From: Parasponia andersonii
Lineage: Eukaryota; Streptophyta; Magnoliopsida; Rosales; Cannabaceae
Length of the DNA: 64,000 bases
Direction of reading: 5' to 3'
Assembly (NCBI GenBank): GCA_002914805.1
Contig: JXTB01000529.1
Location: 140,207-204,206 of the forward strand
The notes under the pieces are model-generated. The model ran no database searches. It had not been told where the DNA came from and was given only the letters and a program-made list of their open reading frames with translations. Shown here in pieces: positions 22,532 through 35,067 of the stretch; position 1 is the first letter of the stretch, and each line of letters starts with the position of its first letter. Made by a program: the position numbers and the translations under genes.

Positions 22532-24493
22532 ATCATCATATACGCGTACATATATTATATATATACATCATCTACACAGTTTAAGAATTATTTGACTAAA
22601 CAAACAATTATTCTTTAATAAATTCGTCTCGGTTATTAATCAATAATGTTTTTGATCATATTCTTTATTATCTATTGTTATACTTTGAAAAACTGGCTCA
22701 TATGCTTCTACAACACTAGTTGATATCTCCTGTATGTTAGAGTCGATAATTCTTGTCATTTCGTATCGACCTATTTATATTGTGTGAGTTTTGTATTACC
22801 TATGAGTTATCTGTTTAATGAAAATATCATTCATTGATGCATCACAACACTTTTAAATATTATAATTATTTATTTTCTTGATTTTTTTAACTTCAATTTT
22901 GTTGGGAAAAAAATCACATTCCCACTTATGACTTTTTGTATGTGTGAATAATAATCTCTAAAATAAATACAGGAATAAAGGAACACAACAAGACATAAAT
23001 TTACATGGTTCATTCAACTTGGGTTACGTATATAGAATTGCTACAAATCTTTCACTATAGGCAAAAAATTTGTTACAAATGTTTACAGACACTCATTCAT
23101 AATCCTGATTCTAAATACACTAAAACACTCTTTCTTATAAGTATTTTCTCACTCATACATTTTGCTAATACTCTTTAAAATCTCATCTTACATAAAAAAA
23201 CTATACTCTTTTTTAAAAAAAGAAATAAGTAGAAATGAAAGAATTTAATTATATAAAATACTTAAATTATTTCTGCTTTTAGGATTCTACGATGAATTTA
23301 AGGAGAAAAAAATTTATTACAAAACTCTCCCTCTCCTTTCTATATTCAAAACATGCTCATGGACAAAGTCTAGAATTGTGGATGATCAACAAATGTAGAT
23401 GGACCAAAAATCCACCAAGGTGGCTAATCATTTTTTTGACCTCAACAAATTTTACTTTATTAAAGTAAATTAACAAATTTTATAATATTTTTAATAAAAA
23501 AATTAATTAATAGTATCAAATTCGAATCAATTTTATGTAAAATGTGTACAAATTTTCTTATGGTGTTAAAATTATCACCATTGGAGTCCTGTTATTAGAT
23601 CTAGTCATATATTAAAATTACCGTCACCATCAGCACTCTCTCTCAGTATCCTAGTAGGATCTCACCGACCCGAGTCCGAGAGTATCAAACATTTGCTGCA
23701 TCAACGTAATATACATCGAAATAATACCTCTCAATTTCACAATCCAAAGAACTGAAAAAGACGATGGCATCATAAACACACAATATTTATGCAAATAAAA
23801 AAATAATAATAATAAGTTTCTTCTCTCTTTAATCTTTTGATTTAAATATCAGCACATGGTGCTCTGTTATGATATGTTTGTTCTATTTTATTACAAATAT
23901 AAACAAGTAGAACAAACCTCTCTCTCTCTATATTCTTTTTGAAGCACTTGTAGTTGCAATTGCAGAACATTAGTACTGTTGGACAGTTCATATTATGTGG
24001 TTGAGAAAGTCCCACAAATATCCCTTCACTCCTCATTTATCATTTTATTTAAGATATTCTAAAATTTAAGAAACTAGCATATATTCTGTTGTTCTTTTTC
24101 CTTTTCCCTTCTGACTCACTAATAACATTTCACATGCAAAGCATATTCTGAGACCGAAACTAGCTCCAACCTTCTTATTATGACCAACATCTTTATCTGA
24201 TCCTCTTTATATATATATATATATAATACCAAAGTATAAAGAGAAATGAAAAAAGAGAAATAAAGTACGTAATTAGTCAAATAAAAAAAATTTAATCCAC
24301 CTACGAATTAACCCTTTAATTCGTTATGATCGCATCACTTTATTCCTCANNNNACGATGAATGTGATCAAAAGGAGTACTAGTGCAATTGGTCGACAAAA
24401 CTCCATTGCAGTAATGGTCATCAATCATCATGAAGGTAGCAAGCTCCCACGGGTGAATTATGTATGTCATCATGTATATATCAATCGTGTGAT
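22532..24493. other. AT-rich intergenic region, no gene seen
   Basis: This is downstream of the ABCG gene. It has AT-rich DNA, short runs, a (TA)n tract near 24211-24225 and four undefined bases at 24350-24353. A stretch at 23640-23790 is less AT-rich but gives no recognisable protein on either strand. Confidence 0.5.
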
Positions 24494-26718
24494 TTACCTC
24501 AACCGCACTCGTTGGAGTGCCAGATAAGCAAGGAAACGATAACCCACCAGCATTAGGGCCATAACCAAGACATCCATCCAGAGATTGCCGAGCCCCATAG
24601 ATTTGATGGCAGGGAAATCGGAAACGGGGCACCACACCCCCTTTGAGCATTCGTACAAATCCCCCTCCTTGTATTGAACCCCCAGCAGAAGCTTGTAGCA
24701 GTAGTAGCTGTAGCTTAAGTATTTGAGCCACACAATGAAGGCCGGAATCTGCTGAACGTAGTATCCGCCAGCGATCAGAAAGACGAGCGTGGTGACGGAG
24801 GCTAAGGTGGTGGCCTGCTTTATGTCCATGAGAATGGCACCAATGGCTAAGCCAAGACTCTGGGACACCAGCACATTGTAGAGGACCACAAGCAGGGAGA
24901 GGATGAATGTGAAGGGATCGGGTTTGAGGCCTCCCATCCAATAGATTATGAAGACGAATGCCGTTGGGAGGGCCAGCTCCAGCGGTAGGTCTCCCACTGT
25001 CTTGGCCAGGAAGTAGGAAGAGAGCCGGTACATGCCGGAGGAACGTTCTTTTATCAGCATTGTTCTTTCCTGTGGGAATGTGAACACTGCATTGTAGAGC
25101 GGGTAGAAACCCCAGAAGACAGAGAAGAAGAAGAGCAAAGCAATCTGTATACATGCAGTTAATCGAGTGAATTAATTAATATAGTCTCATCACTACCTAG
25201 CTATCTATCTATATAACTGCTATATGATCAAGAACAACAGCAAGATGAGTATCTTAATTACCCGGTCTTCGATGTGAGATGTTGGGGTGCGCCACCACAG
25301 GAGTCCACCCAGCACCGCTACACTTATAACCTGGAAAATTCTTAGCCTGTTGAAGGTTTCATGCCTCCGCTCCTTTAACCCTCTTTGAAGCAACACTTTG
25401 AATTGGTGCCACCAGCTAGTGTACCATTGCCCTGCTTGCATCATATTCTTGTATCCTGCAATATTAGCGGTGTGGTGATCAGTACTAGGCTACTGGCTAG
25501 CAGTAGTAGCAGTGTTAAATACGAGCAAGCAAGCTAGCTAGAAATTAGTATGGATCCGGGACATATCATTAGCATGGATAATAAATAATTATAACAGAGA
25601 GATATGTGTTGTAATTGTATCTAGAGAATCACTGGTTAACTTACTTGCGGATGCATGATCTTTTGTATAACTAGTATTGTTGTTGGCATCCGAACCACAA
25701 AGTTGGGCTTTCAACCTCGCAGAGATATTTTTGTCATAAGCAGAAATCAGAGCTTCCCTCACCCTCTTCTTCTCTTGTTCCAAGTTCTCGCTATGTTCGG
25801 TTCCATGTCTGGAATCCGGGGCGATTCCTGCAATAGCGATTGTTCATATGTAATTAGGACTGATCGCGCTAGCTAGCTAGATAGCTTGATGAGGAAATCA
25901 ATTAATCATGGTTGTGAATGGAGAAGATACTAATATTTTAGTACCGTTGGCTAGATCCAATAAGAGGTCAGCCGGATTGACGGTGATGGACGTGGAGAAA
26001 CCAATGGAGGAAAAATAGTCCAAGGCGCTAGAAGCAGGACCATTGTAGATAGGAGAGCCCTCAGAAAGAAGAATTACTTTGTCAAACATGTGGTAGAGCC
26101 GGCTAGAGGGCTGGTGAATAGTGGTCACAACAGTACGACCCCCGCTGGCAAGCCTTTTAAGAGTGGTCAGAATCCATTGAGCCGTGGTGGAGTCCAAACC
26201 CGAGGTGGGCTCGTCCAGCAACAGTAAGCTTGGGTCGATTAGCATTTCCTGTCCTATGCTCACCCTCTTCTTCTCCCCACCTGATATTCCTCGGAAGAGT
26301 GGGCCTCCAATCATGCTGTTCCGGCACCTAGTCAGGCCCAGCTCCGCAATTACGTGGTCGACATGGCGGAGCTTGTCCTCGTGGGACAAGCTAGTGGGTA
26401 GCCTTAGCAGAGCAGTGAAGAGAAGAGTCTCGGCTACGGTGAGATGAGGGTAGAGGACGTCGTCCTGGGCGACAAAGCCGGTACGGCGTTTGATGGAACC
26501 GGAGAATGGCTGAGAGTTGTAAGTGATCTTTCCGGACAAGGTCTTACCGGAGAGACGGCCGCCGAGAGCGGTGAGAAGGGTGGTTTTGCCACTGCCGGAA
26601 GGGCCTAACATGGCAAGTATCTCACCTGGGCAAACCATACCTGTTATACCATTCAGGATGGTCTTCTCTCTGTCTTTGTCTCTGCTACTAGCAATAGTAC
26701 TAGTATTACCCCAGCAGC

Positions 26719-26761
<43 letters not shown>

Positions 26762-27035
26762 TCCACCTTTCTGCTCAATTTTAACTTTGTACACAACCTC
26801 CTCAAACTGCCAAGGAGAAAGTTTTTTTTTTTTTTTTTTAAAAAAAAGGTGATCTGGTTACATTAGAATGCAATTAATCTGACATACGGACAAGGAACAG
26901 AGAAAGAAGAGGAAGGAATACCTTCAAAGTAATTGGGAACAAAGAAAGTTGTAGAAGAGACTGTGGAAGAGGGCATGCAGGGTAGGCAAGGACAGGCGAT
27001 GCAGCACAAGAATTACAAGTAGTAGTTGTATCAGC

Positions 27036-27090
<55 letters not shown>

Positions 27091-27113
27091 TCAGACATCT
27101 TACGAGCTTCCAA
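24494..27113 (-). CDS. ABCG14: ABCG-family half-transporter, ABCG14-like
   Basis: Five exons join in frame: 27113-26922, 26806-25945, 25827-25645, 25455-25262 and 25144-24494 (TAA). They encode 693 residues. The ATP-binding domain comes first, with Walker [10 protein letters not shown] (about residues 132-140), Q178, signature ISGGE (238-242), Walker B LLLLDEP (258-264) and H295. The C-terminal membrane domain follows, with the [20 protein letters not shown] and [13 protein letters not shown] blocks and ending LALQRVRLR. Order and motifs match Arabidopsis ABCG14, the half-size exporter that loads cytokinins into xylem for root-to-shoot transport. Half-transporters act as dimers in the plasma membrane. 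The N-terminus carries 17 Thr (about residues 9-25) and 14 Ser (about 80-93) encoded by microsatellites. MSD at residue 6 is an alternative start. Confidence 0.94.
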
Positions 27114-27201
27114 AATGATAGTAGTAGCAGCAGTAGAAAATGTTACTTAATTAAATTTTTAAGTTTGGCGTCCAACCCAAATTGAACCGGAAAGACTAGA
27201 G

Positions 27202-27209
27202 TTATATAG
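27202..27209 (-). promoter_or_regulatory. TATA box of the ABCG14-like gene
   Basis: The minus strand reads CTATATAAC about 90 bp before the first ATG, followed by a GA/CT-rich leader. No competing TATA was found between it and the start codon. Confidence 0.6.
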
Positions 27210-27712
27210 CAGAGAGACAGAGACTCTCAAACGAGAATGTCTTATGTCCCATGTCCCCTCCCCTGTTAGTCTTCCATTCTATGCCCACTATGGTGTGACT
27301 GCGACCCCACTTAATTCCTTTTTCCTCTTAATTATTTATTCTAAAGACTAACTCTTAATTAACCACTTTTATATTTTAACCTCACTTCTACTTTCCCTTT
27401 ATTTGAATCCCCTCTCTCTCTCTCCCACCCTATATATCGAGTCATCTGTATATTTGTGCATACATATATATATATATATGTATATATATATATGTATTAC
27501 AATTGCAAAACTAACCGAAAAATGTATTGCCAGCTTCATAATCATTTAGTTATTCTTCTGCGTTAACCAACCGGTATTAATGCTGAATAATATTTCTATA
27601 GACTCTGTCCGAGCTGGAATTTCAGGCCATACATATATTTTGTTCAGCTATTTCACTTTGCTAAGTGCTAATTAATTATTTTGTATTGCAGGTTAAAATT
27701 TTAACTGAGAAT

Positions 27713-27752
<40 letters not shown>

Positions 27753-29289
27753 ATGTGTTTTGATGTCTAGTGGAGAATTATGGTGCTTCCCACCATATAT
27801 AAATATCAACAAAGCATGTAAAATATACTAAACTAATTCCAATTGAACTATACTGGTACTGATATTATATATATATATAGGGGTATAACTAATAATTAGT
27901 GAGGGTACTGTTTCAGAGACTGCATATATACTTGAGCGAGCTAATAAGTATATATAGGAAATTAGTTGTGTTACAAAAAATAATCATTTAAAGATAAGAT
28001 ATAATGGTTATTTTCACGAGCTTTTTTCAGCGTTTTCTAGGACAATGACAAGCCTTATATACATGCCTTTTGATCATATCATGTGTCTTGATCAGACTCG
28101 GGATGAGACCTAAGGTCAAGCACTAGCAGTGAAAAAGCCATGTTAACTGAAGCTTATTGAGAAGACAGTACATTAATTATAGCACAATATGTGTATCTTC
28201 CACATATTCTCCTCTTCTTCGTTTGCACGTGCGTGTAGAAAATCCATTAAAATGTCTCAAATCGATCGATCTCCGAACAATCCAATAACTTCATCTTTGT
28301 TCTCTCTTAAATTGATTCGTCTTTGTTTTTTGATTGTTTAATTTGTTGCCCCTCCATGGGCCTATTAATATTCCTTCCCATGCCTATATTCCATATCTCA
28401 AATATACATAGTACACAAAATGCAAATATAAATTTGGTACTAGTCTAGTGAATTGTGATTATAATACACTACGGAGAACAAAGATATATCCCATGCGCTA
28501 ATGCTGGTAGAATATATTACTTTCAATATTTCTCTAATATATTAGCAAGAATAATTTGTCAAATGATCACTAAGTAAAATTGACCAAAAAACAAAAACAA
28601 CAGAAGAGTGATGATCTTTAGTACAATGCCAAGGTGAATTCATGAGTTGTCTAAAGAATTTCAATTAAATAAAAGAAAAATAGATAAATAATGAAAGTAA
28701 TAGAGCTAAGCTAGGGTGCCGGGCCTTGTCCTAGCTGGTATTGCAAAAACGATTATTCTTATATTCTTCTAGTTAATAAATATTGATTTTGGACTGTAGT
28801 TTTCAACATTCGTATCGCCGAAATTCGATATGACAATCGTATATTATCATTGCATGCTATTTAATCACTAATATTCATCATAAAGGTAGGGAGATAAGTG
28901 AGATGCTAATTAGCAGATAGTCTTATTCCCCTTTATATCCTCTGTGTGTGTGTGTGTGTGTTAATTATATACGCCTATTTAATCATAAGCCGAATAAGAA
29001 AGAGACGAATGATTAAAGGGAGAACCCATCAATCGGATTCCAATTTATGTCCATAAAAATAAATAGGTTCTTTCGGCATAGGCACTGAGATAAGGTATAC
29101 ATGGGTCCGGCTGGTAGTGCATGCCTTTTTTTTTTTTTGTTTTTTGTTTTTTTTTTTTCTGGTCTCAGAGATTTTAGGACTCTTTGGCTACTTCAAGTGC
29201 GCATAATGCCATCGTGCACTCATCTCTTTCCGTCCCAACTTGTATACATAAAAAAATATATTTATATTTATTTATATATATATATATAA
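27210..29289. other. Upstream and intergenic region of the ABCG gene, no gene seen
   Basis: AT-rich DNA with (TA)n tracts (about 27465-27493 and 27717-27752), a (GT)n tract at 28943-28960 and T runs at 29128-29158. No credible coding region was seen. Confidence 0.5.
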
Positions 29290-29515
29290 AAAAAAAAATA
29301 ATAAAATAAATATTTTTTTCTTTTATCTATTAGCAGGTATTTTTTTTAGCCGTTAGATCACTATTTATAATAAAGTGTATAAAAATACGTGTATCATTAA
29401 TACTCTTTCACTCTTTTATTTTTTACAATAAAAAAATATGCATACTAAATTTTCATTGGCCAAATTAATACCTATGTATAAATAAAAAAAAAAAATACTT
29501 ACTACATTGGTGCCC
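29290..29515 (+). mobile_element. MITE copy 4 (GGGCACCAAT family)
   Basis: It has TAGCCGTTAGATCACTATT, CGTGTATCATTAATACTC, TTTACAATAAAAAAATATGC and TAAATTTTCATTGG, and ends ATACTTACTACATTGGTGCCC. The right end is the reverse complement of the GGGCACCAAT start of copy 2. Confidence 0.75.
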
Positions 29516-29544
29516 ACATATATATATATATATATATAGAGGTT

Positions 29545-29789
29545 GCTAATCCAATAGGTATTTTTTTATTTTACCTACGGGTAAATATTTTTTTTTAGCC
29601 GTTGGATCACTATGTTGGATCACCATTAGATAGTGATCCAATGACAATAATGAAATGTATGAAAAGACGTACATCATTAATACTCTTTCTTTCTCTTATT
29701 TTTTATAATAAAAAAATATACATACTAAATTTTCATTGGCTAAATTGATACTAGTTAGAAAAAAAAAATACCTACTGGATTGGTGCCCA
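29545..29789 (+). mobile_element. MITE copy 5 (GGGCACCAAT family)
   Basis: It begins CTAATCCAATAGGTATTTTT and ends TACCTACTGGATTGGTGCCC, so the ends are inverted repeats. It lies about 30 bp from copy 4, separated by TA repeats, in the same orientation. It is the best preserved member in this window. Confidence 0.78.
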
Positions 29790-30054
29790 TATATATATAT
29801 ATATTTATATATATGCGCATATGTCGTATCTGTATGTTAATATTGTTGCACACATTAAAAAATAGAACATATATGCGTTTTTAGTCGATAAAGAGTTTTT
29901 AACTTCTTCCACTAGTACTACTACCTCTTAGACCTCGCTTTTTTGATATATATTCTTTTCGGCTCGAGCTTTCATATATCCTTTTATTGACATATATGTA
30001 TATATGCTTGGATTCTCTTCATGACAATTTATTTCTTTTTTCTTTGTACGTATT

Positions 30055-30887
30055 TGTTGGAGCGGTTTTCACCAACTGTCCACACGTCTCTGAACTGCTG
30101 GTATTGTATCCTCCAACTGTCTATGTGTCCTTGCTATCCCAAAGAGCTTTTGACTTCAGGCAGGGTGGAGAAGCGGGGGTAGCCACCTGCAAAGACTCTC
30201 CGATGCTTAAATCAAATATTTACCCCTGAGATTGAGTAGTAAAGACTCAGTTTTTCTCTGTATGAGTATGTCTTTTTTTTTTGCTTATGAACTTTTAAAC
30301 GTTTCTTTTGGTACGCGTACATGCCTCATTTTTGGGGAGCATGACTCATATATATATATATAGTCCTGAAATTGTGAACTTCCTGGTTCTCAATCTCAGG
30401 ACCGAGTATTTTTTTCATCCAGACTTTCTCCAGAGGTCACGGGCTGAGATTACCGTGATCCCCCCTGCACCGCTATAGCCTAGTTTCTGCCGTCCCCTAT
30501 GGCTCGAGTCTGACAGGGGAGAGATTTGGACAAATCGCCATTCTGTCAAGACGGCTTGTCCCCCGCGCACACCTACTCAAGATTGCATTAAATGCTCTGT
30601 CTGGGTTTGGAGTTGTGAGTTATTTTCCATTGTACTCTAGTGGAAGACCCTCGGGGCTTCCGACCCCCAGCTGTCGAAGTAAGGATCGGACTGGGCCGAG
30701 TCCATCCAGGGTCTGAGATGGGCCCGGCCCTAATCTCGGGCAGCCCAATGGTTGATGTGGTACCACGTGCGGTTCGCGTGACCTTTAGCCAGTCACTCTC
30801 GACACATGTCAGATGGTGGGCCCTGTTTGTAACTTATTCTACCACTTAATCATCCACGTAGTGTGTGATTTGGGAATGGATCCCACA
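30055..30887 (-). repeat. Element B 3' LTR
   Basis: On the minus strand it begins TGTGGGATCCATTCC and ends GCTCCAACA. It is 833 bp and equivalent to the LTRs at 35068-35791, 47786-48625 and 54808-55639. Confidence 0.9.
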
Positions 30888-30905
30888 CCTACCCCCATTT
30901 CCCTA
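30888..30905 (-). promoter_or_regulatory. Polypurine tract of element B
   Basis: The minus strand reads GGGAAATGGGGGTAGG immediately before the LTR start TGTGGG, the expected plus-strand priming site. It fixes the element's orientation as minus. Confidence 0.7.
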
Positions 30906-31116
30906 CTTGATGGGTTCGTATCCATCAAGTGGGGAAATCGTTTCTCCATTCTTCCAATTTGAGGCTCCGTTCTTCCAATTTGAGGGATACATGTGGCTCC
31001 TCCTTGCCGATGCGGAGGCATGCCATCCCGTGTCACAAAATTTTTAAATTTCGAAGTTCCGACTGTTCGATCTCTCTTGCTTTTCCTTTTTCCAGAAAAA
31101 CTCTTCGGCTCCCCCT

Positions 31117-31126
31117 CTATAAAAAC
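31117..31126 (+). promoter_or_regulatory. TATA box of the antisense gene in element B
   Basis: CTCTATAAAAACCG lies about 125 bp before the ATG at 31245, on the strand opposite to the element. A leader containing CTTAGGGTTTCCG, a common plant leader motif, follows. Confidence 0.55.
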
Positions 31127-31244
31127 CGTATTTACGCTCATTTGCTACTCTACTAAAATCTTCAATTATTCTAGCCTCATAAAATCTTAGGGTTTCCGAC
31201 TTCTCCCATTTCTAGAGATTTTTGCTCTTTCGATCGTACCTAGA

Positions 31245-34200
31245 ATGATGGCGTCGAATCAAGATCAGGAATTGTGCCCTATCGTGGACTCGGAGTTGGA
31301 TTCGCTGAGGAGACAGCTATGCCTCCCCGGCGGAGTCACGCTACAAAGGGTCGAGGGCCCCGCAGATTGGTATCTGCTCCCTCTGCCCCTGAAGGCTCTA
31401 TTATTTTGGGAAGGAAATATCTGGAATAGCTGCGATTCCCTCTTCTTCCTCTGATCCACCAATTCTTCGCTTTGACGGAGATCCACCCGATCCAGTTAAA
31501 TGCAAATGGGGTCATGATTCTGATGGGGCTTTCTACCCTGTCAGTTCTTTATAATCTATATATCGACCTGGAGGCGGTGTGTTATGCTTACAAACTCACC
31601 CTCATCCCCAAAAAGAGTTCCTACCCCACTTTTTACCTTCAACCGCTCGGGACATCACATTTTCTGGGGCTTGCTGAGGTCAGACAAGCAATGAGACTCC
31701 CACTCTAAGCTATACGCCGTTAGGGGGGCGTGGTGCTCCCCTTGGGTAAATGGAGAGTACTTTCAAATCCCCTCAGTTTTCCTGCAGAGTAAGTGCTAGG
31801 TCATGATTTTCGGGTTTGCGTTCCCCTCGTCTATTATTGCTCACGTTATTTTGTCTTGTGCAGTCTCTGCAAAGGAGAAAATGTTCGAGCCGCACTTGTC
31901 GGCAGAGTGGATCAAAGGCCTGGAAGGGATCGTCATCTTCGGATCTCCCAGGGACTGCTGACACATCCAGGCCGCTCTCAACCCCTAGGTGATGAAAATA
32001 ATGCCAAGTATGGTCTCATACCTTCCCTTTCCTCTGGCAACCTGGGTTATCACGAAGCAACTGCGGAGCTGACTTGATGCCTCTACCCTGAACCGATTCT
32101 GCCGGGACGAGCACGACCGCATCGCCATGGTGGATCGCCAGGTTACGGCTTCAAGCCAGTTGGCGGTCTCCAATGACCTGGTGGCGTCGACTAGCCATGA
32201 GCTCGAAAAGGTTGTGAGGTTCGTGGCCGAAAAGTGCGTCAGGCTCCGTAAGGAGGAAGCCGCCGCCCCTAAGAGGGCTAGAGGTGGGTTCATTTCTGTA
32301 TCCTTGAGCTCCGTCGATCGGGTTATGGCCGTGATCTAAACATATTACTTGTTCTTTACAGATTCTGAGATGGGCCCATCAGCAGACCCCTCCCCCGTCA
32401 AGGGGGGTACCGCTGGACATAAGGCTCGCCCCAAGGCAACCGCTGGTCATCATCTCGTGGTGTCTTCGGAGGATGAAGTACCTGCGGTCCCCTACTCCGA
32501 TGCAAGCAGACCCCCGTCCGGGGAAACGTTAGCCTCACGGGCCATATATGGCGAGGGGATGCCCCTGGGTCTGCTCGGGGGGTTTGCTGCACCAACCTCT
32601 TCCACCCCCGACTTTGGTTCGAAAACAAGTGCAGGGTCGGGCGCTGCTTGCCTCGGTGGGGAGATCACTGAGCTCAGTAGGGGGGCTCCGAGGTTGAAAT
32701 CTCGGCTGTCTTCCCCTTCTTTGGTCCCAATAAAGCAGTGCCACGAGGTCGGCTCATCTAAGGAAGAAGAGGGTCGGGCAGAGAAGAGGGGCAGGATTGC
32801 CCCCTAGTCTGACAGCGACGACGGGGAGGCCACGCTGACCCTTCTGAGGAGAAGAAGGTCCGTGCGCAGTGGCTCGTCAGGAGGGGATGCACCACCTACC
32901 GCTGTCGTCGACGGCGCTCTCGGCGGCTCCCTGCTTTCCTCTGTCCCTGCAACTGCTACTTCAGGGGCGTGCCCAATCGAGGGGGAGGGTGCCCTCACGG
33001 TTGGCAAGGTGGAGCCGCATTCTGCAGGTGCAGACGACGCCCAAAAAGAGGGTCCAGCCGCAGGACCCGAGCTGGAGGCACTCTCGCTAGAGAACATCGA
33101 GCTCGTCGCTAGCCATACCTTCGCACAGTTTTGGCTCGTCTGGTTGCCTCTGTACTTCTCAGCATCTTTGCTAGACGCTGACTCTCTTTCTTTCTTTCTT
33201 TTTTATTTATCTTGCAGCTAGACGCCATCCGGTCTATCTATTCCTCTCACGTCAGGGCCCTGACCGAGGAGCTGAACTCCCGCTATGCACTGGCCGAGTG
33301 CAGTGAGGCTGCCCTTACCGAGTTGAGGACTGACTTCGATTTATATCAGAGCCTCGATGAGCAAGGGTCAGCAGCGCGGTAGCTCATGCCCTGAGTGTCG
33401 AGAGGGTCAGGCGTGAGGAGCTAGCTGCGAGATTGGCCAAAGTAGAGGCCGTTGGGCTTGCTTAATCTGAGGCTGCTAGACTGGCCCAAAACGAGCTCAA
33501 GGTCAAGGAGCAAGAGCTGCAGAGTGCTGGGGTGGAAATGGGGCTGGCCTTCCTCGCTCGCGATAAGGCCGTTGATGACGCTAAAGAGGCAAGGAAAGCC
33601 GAAGCCAGAGCCAAACTGGAGGCCCATTCTCTGCAATGCAGACTCAACTGGTCGAACGAGGTAAGTCGACATCTTTACTCGGACTACGTAAAATTGATGG
33701 GGGCTCAAGTAGAGTTGTCTCGCAAGCACGAAGAAGACCTTGTTGACATTAATGCCCTTTTGGTCGACTTGTCGCAGCGATAGGTGGAGCTGAGGCTGAT
33801 AGCGCTGAGGGATAGATTAGCGGATGCAGAAAAACTAAAAATGAGGTATCAGAGGCAGGTGGATGTCCTTTCTGTGGAAAGTTACAGGTGTAGCTGGGAG
33901 AATAGGGAATTCGAAGGCCACGCTGAAGTGGTAATGTCAGACCAGTTTGACGAGCAGAAAGGCATCGAGAGAGACCAATATTCCGTCAAGTACTACATGC
34001 AGCAACTTGGGAATGGGATCAACATCACGTACCCCGCTAACGTACTAAAGATGCTTGCCGCGGAAAAGGACGGGCCTTTTACATCCACCTCTGTTGGCAA
34101 AGAGCTTATCCCCATTTCTGGTCTGCCAGATCAAACTTCCGAAGTCCCTGGCGGTCAGCCTAGTCTCGGGGTCTCAACTGGTGAGGGGTCTGGTGCGGTC

Positions 34201-34299
34201 ATTTTATCCGATGATGAATCCGACCCTGGTACGCCACCCTCCACCGGGGCTGGTCCAAGCACCAGAACTGGCTGCGCTCCCTTGGTCGGAGATAATTAA
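31245..34299 (+). pseudogene. Antisense extra gene of the Tat element (gypsy-type transposon domain plus coiled coil), degenerate
   Basis: This plus-strand multi-exon gene lies opposite to element B. The start is MMASNQDQELCPI with LRRQLCLPGGVTLQRVEGPADW. A TEIHPIQLNANGVMILMGL block and RGAWCSPWVNGEYFQIP follow, as in plant proteins annotated as putative gypsy-type transposon. Likely introns are 31786-31861 (GTAAGT...TTGTGCAG), about 32283-32361 (ending TTCTTTACAG) and one ending TATCTTGCAG near 33217. The middle is Ser/Gly/Pro-rich. The C-terminal part is a charged coiled coil (about 33380-33780), then YSVKYYMQQLGNGINITYP and an acidic end DDESDPGTPP to TAA at 34299. Frameshifts break the N-terminal part. 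Its C-terminal exon aligns in protein sequence with the minus-strand copy at 63326-63669. The biochemical role is unknown. Confidence 0.7.
32096..32522 (+). repeat. Inverted duplication arm 1 (inside antisense gene)
   Basis: This segment, encoding DRQVTASSQLAVSNDLV and GPSADPSPVKGGTAGHKARP, recurs reversed at 34617-35061. Both arms include the same intron border (TTCTTTACAG or its equivalent). Confidence 0.85.
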
Positions 34300-34616
34300 G
34301 GCCCTTAATTTTGTACATTTGTAAAGCTGACCCTCGTTGTAACTATCTGTATAAATAATAAGAACAGTACAATTCTTTTTAGTCTATTCTCTTTTTCTTT
34401 ATTGACTGTATCCAGGGTAAATTTGACCCTTGTTGTAATCGTTTAGAATCGGTCGTATATGATTTTGAGTTATTAGTAAGTCCTCCTCGAGCTATGATCG
34501 ACAAGATTAGTTCCGGAGATAAGGATGTTAGCTCTGGCCTATCCGGTTCAAAAGAGATATAACTTCTATTATGACTTGTCTTGACAGAGTTCGACCCGCG
34601 TGTGTGGCTGGACTTC
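34300..34616 (+). other. 3' region of the antisense gene in element B
   Basis: No open gene was seen. AATAATAAGAACAG near 34352 could serve for polyadenylation. The segment 34430-34610 (GGTCGTATATGATTTTGAG, ATGATCGACAAGATTA) is shared with the minus strand of element D at about 62980-63140. It is therefore an original part of the element. Confidence 0.6.
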
Positions 34617-35061
34617 TTCGGACGGGAGTCCGCTTGCATCGGATTGGGGGACCGCTGGTACTTCATCCTCCGAAGACACCACGAGACGATGACTAGCGGT
34701 TACCTTGGGGCGAGCTTTATGCCCAGCGGTACCCCCCTTGACAGGAGAGGGGTCTGCCGATGGACCCATCTCAGAACCTATAAAGAACAAGCAACATATT
34801 TAGATCACGGCCATAACCTGATTGATGGAGCTCAAGGATGCGGAAATGAACCAACCTTTAGCCCTCTTAGGGGCGGCGGCTTCCTCCCTACGGAGCCTGA
34901 CGTACTCTTTGGCCATGAACCTCACAGCCTTTTTGAGCTCGTGGCTAGTCGGCACCACTAGGTCGTTGGAGCCCGCCAACTGGCTTGAAGCCGTAACCTG
35001 GCGACCTATCATGGTGATGCGGTCGTGCTCGTCCCGGTGGAATCGGTTCAGGGCGGAGGGG
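34617..35061 (-). repeat. Inverted duplication arm 2, next to the 5' LTR of element B
   Basis: The reverse complement of this segment matches 32096-32522 and its near flank. It is open as DRQVTASSQLAGSNDLV-like and GPSADPSPVKGGTAGHKARP-like peptides on the minus strand. It joins the LTR just after the first bases of the primer site. Gag-pol should stand here. Confidence 0.85.
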
Positions 35062-35067
35062 CCAAAC

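Noticed and set aside
23640..23790. Less AT-rich stretch with a short open minus-strand peptide
   Set aside because: No family is recognised, stops occur on both sides and there are no splice sites worth defending.
24324..25154. 276-codon minus-strand frame across the last ABCG exon
   Set aside because: It is in another frame; the 24494-25144 frame matches the ABCG membrane domain.
26523..26852. Plus-strand frame with an Asp run
   Set aside because: It is the reverse of the poly-Ser region of the ABCG gene.
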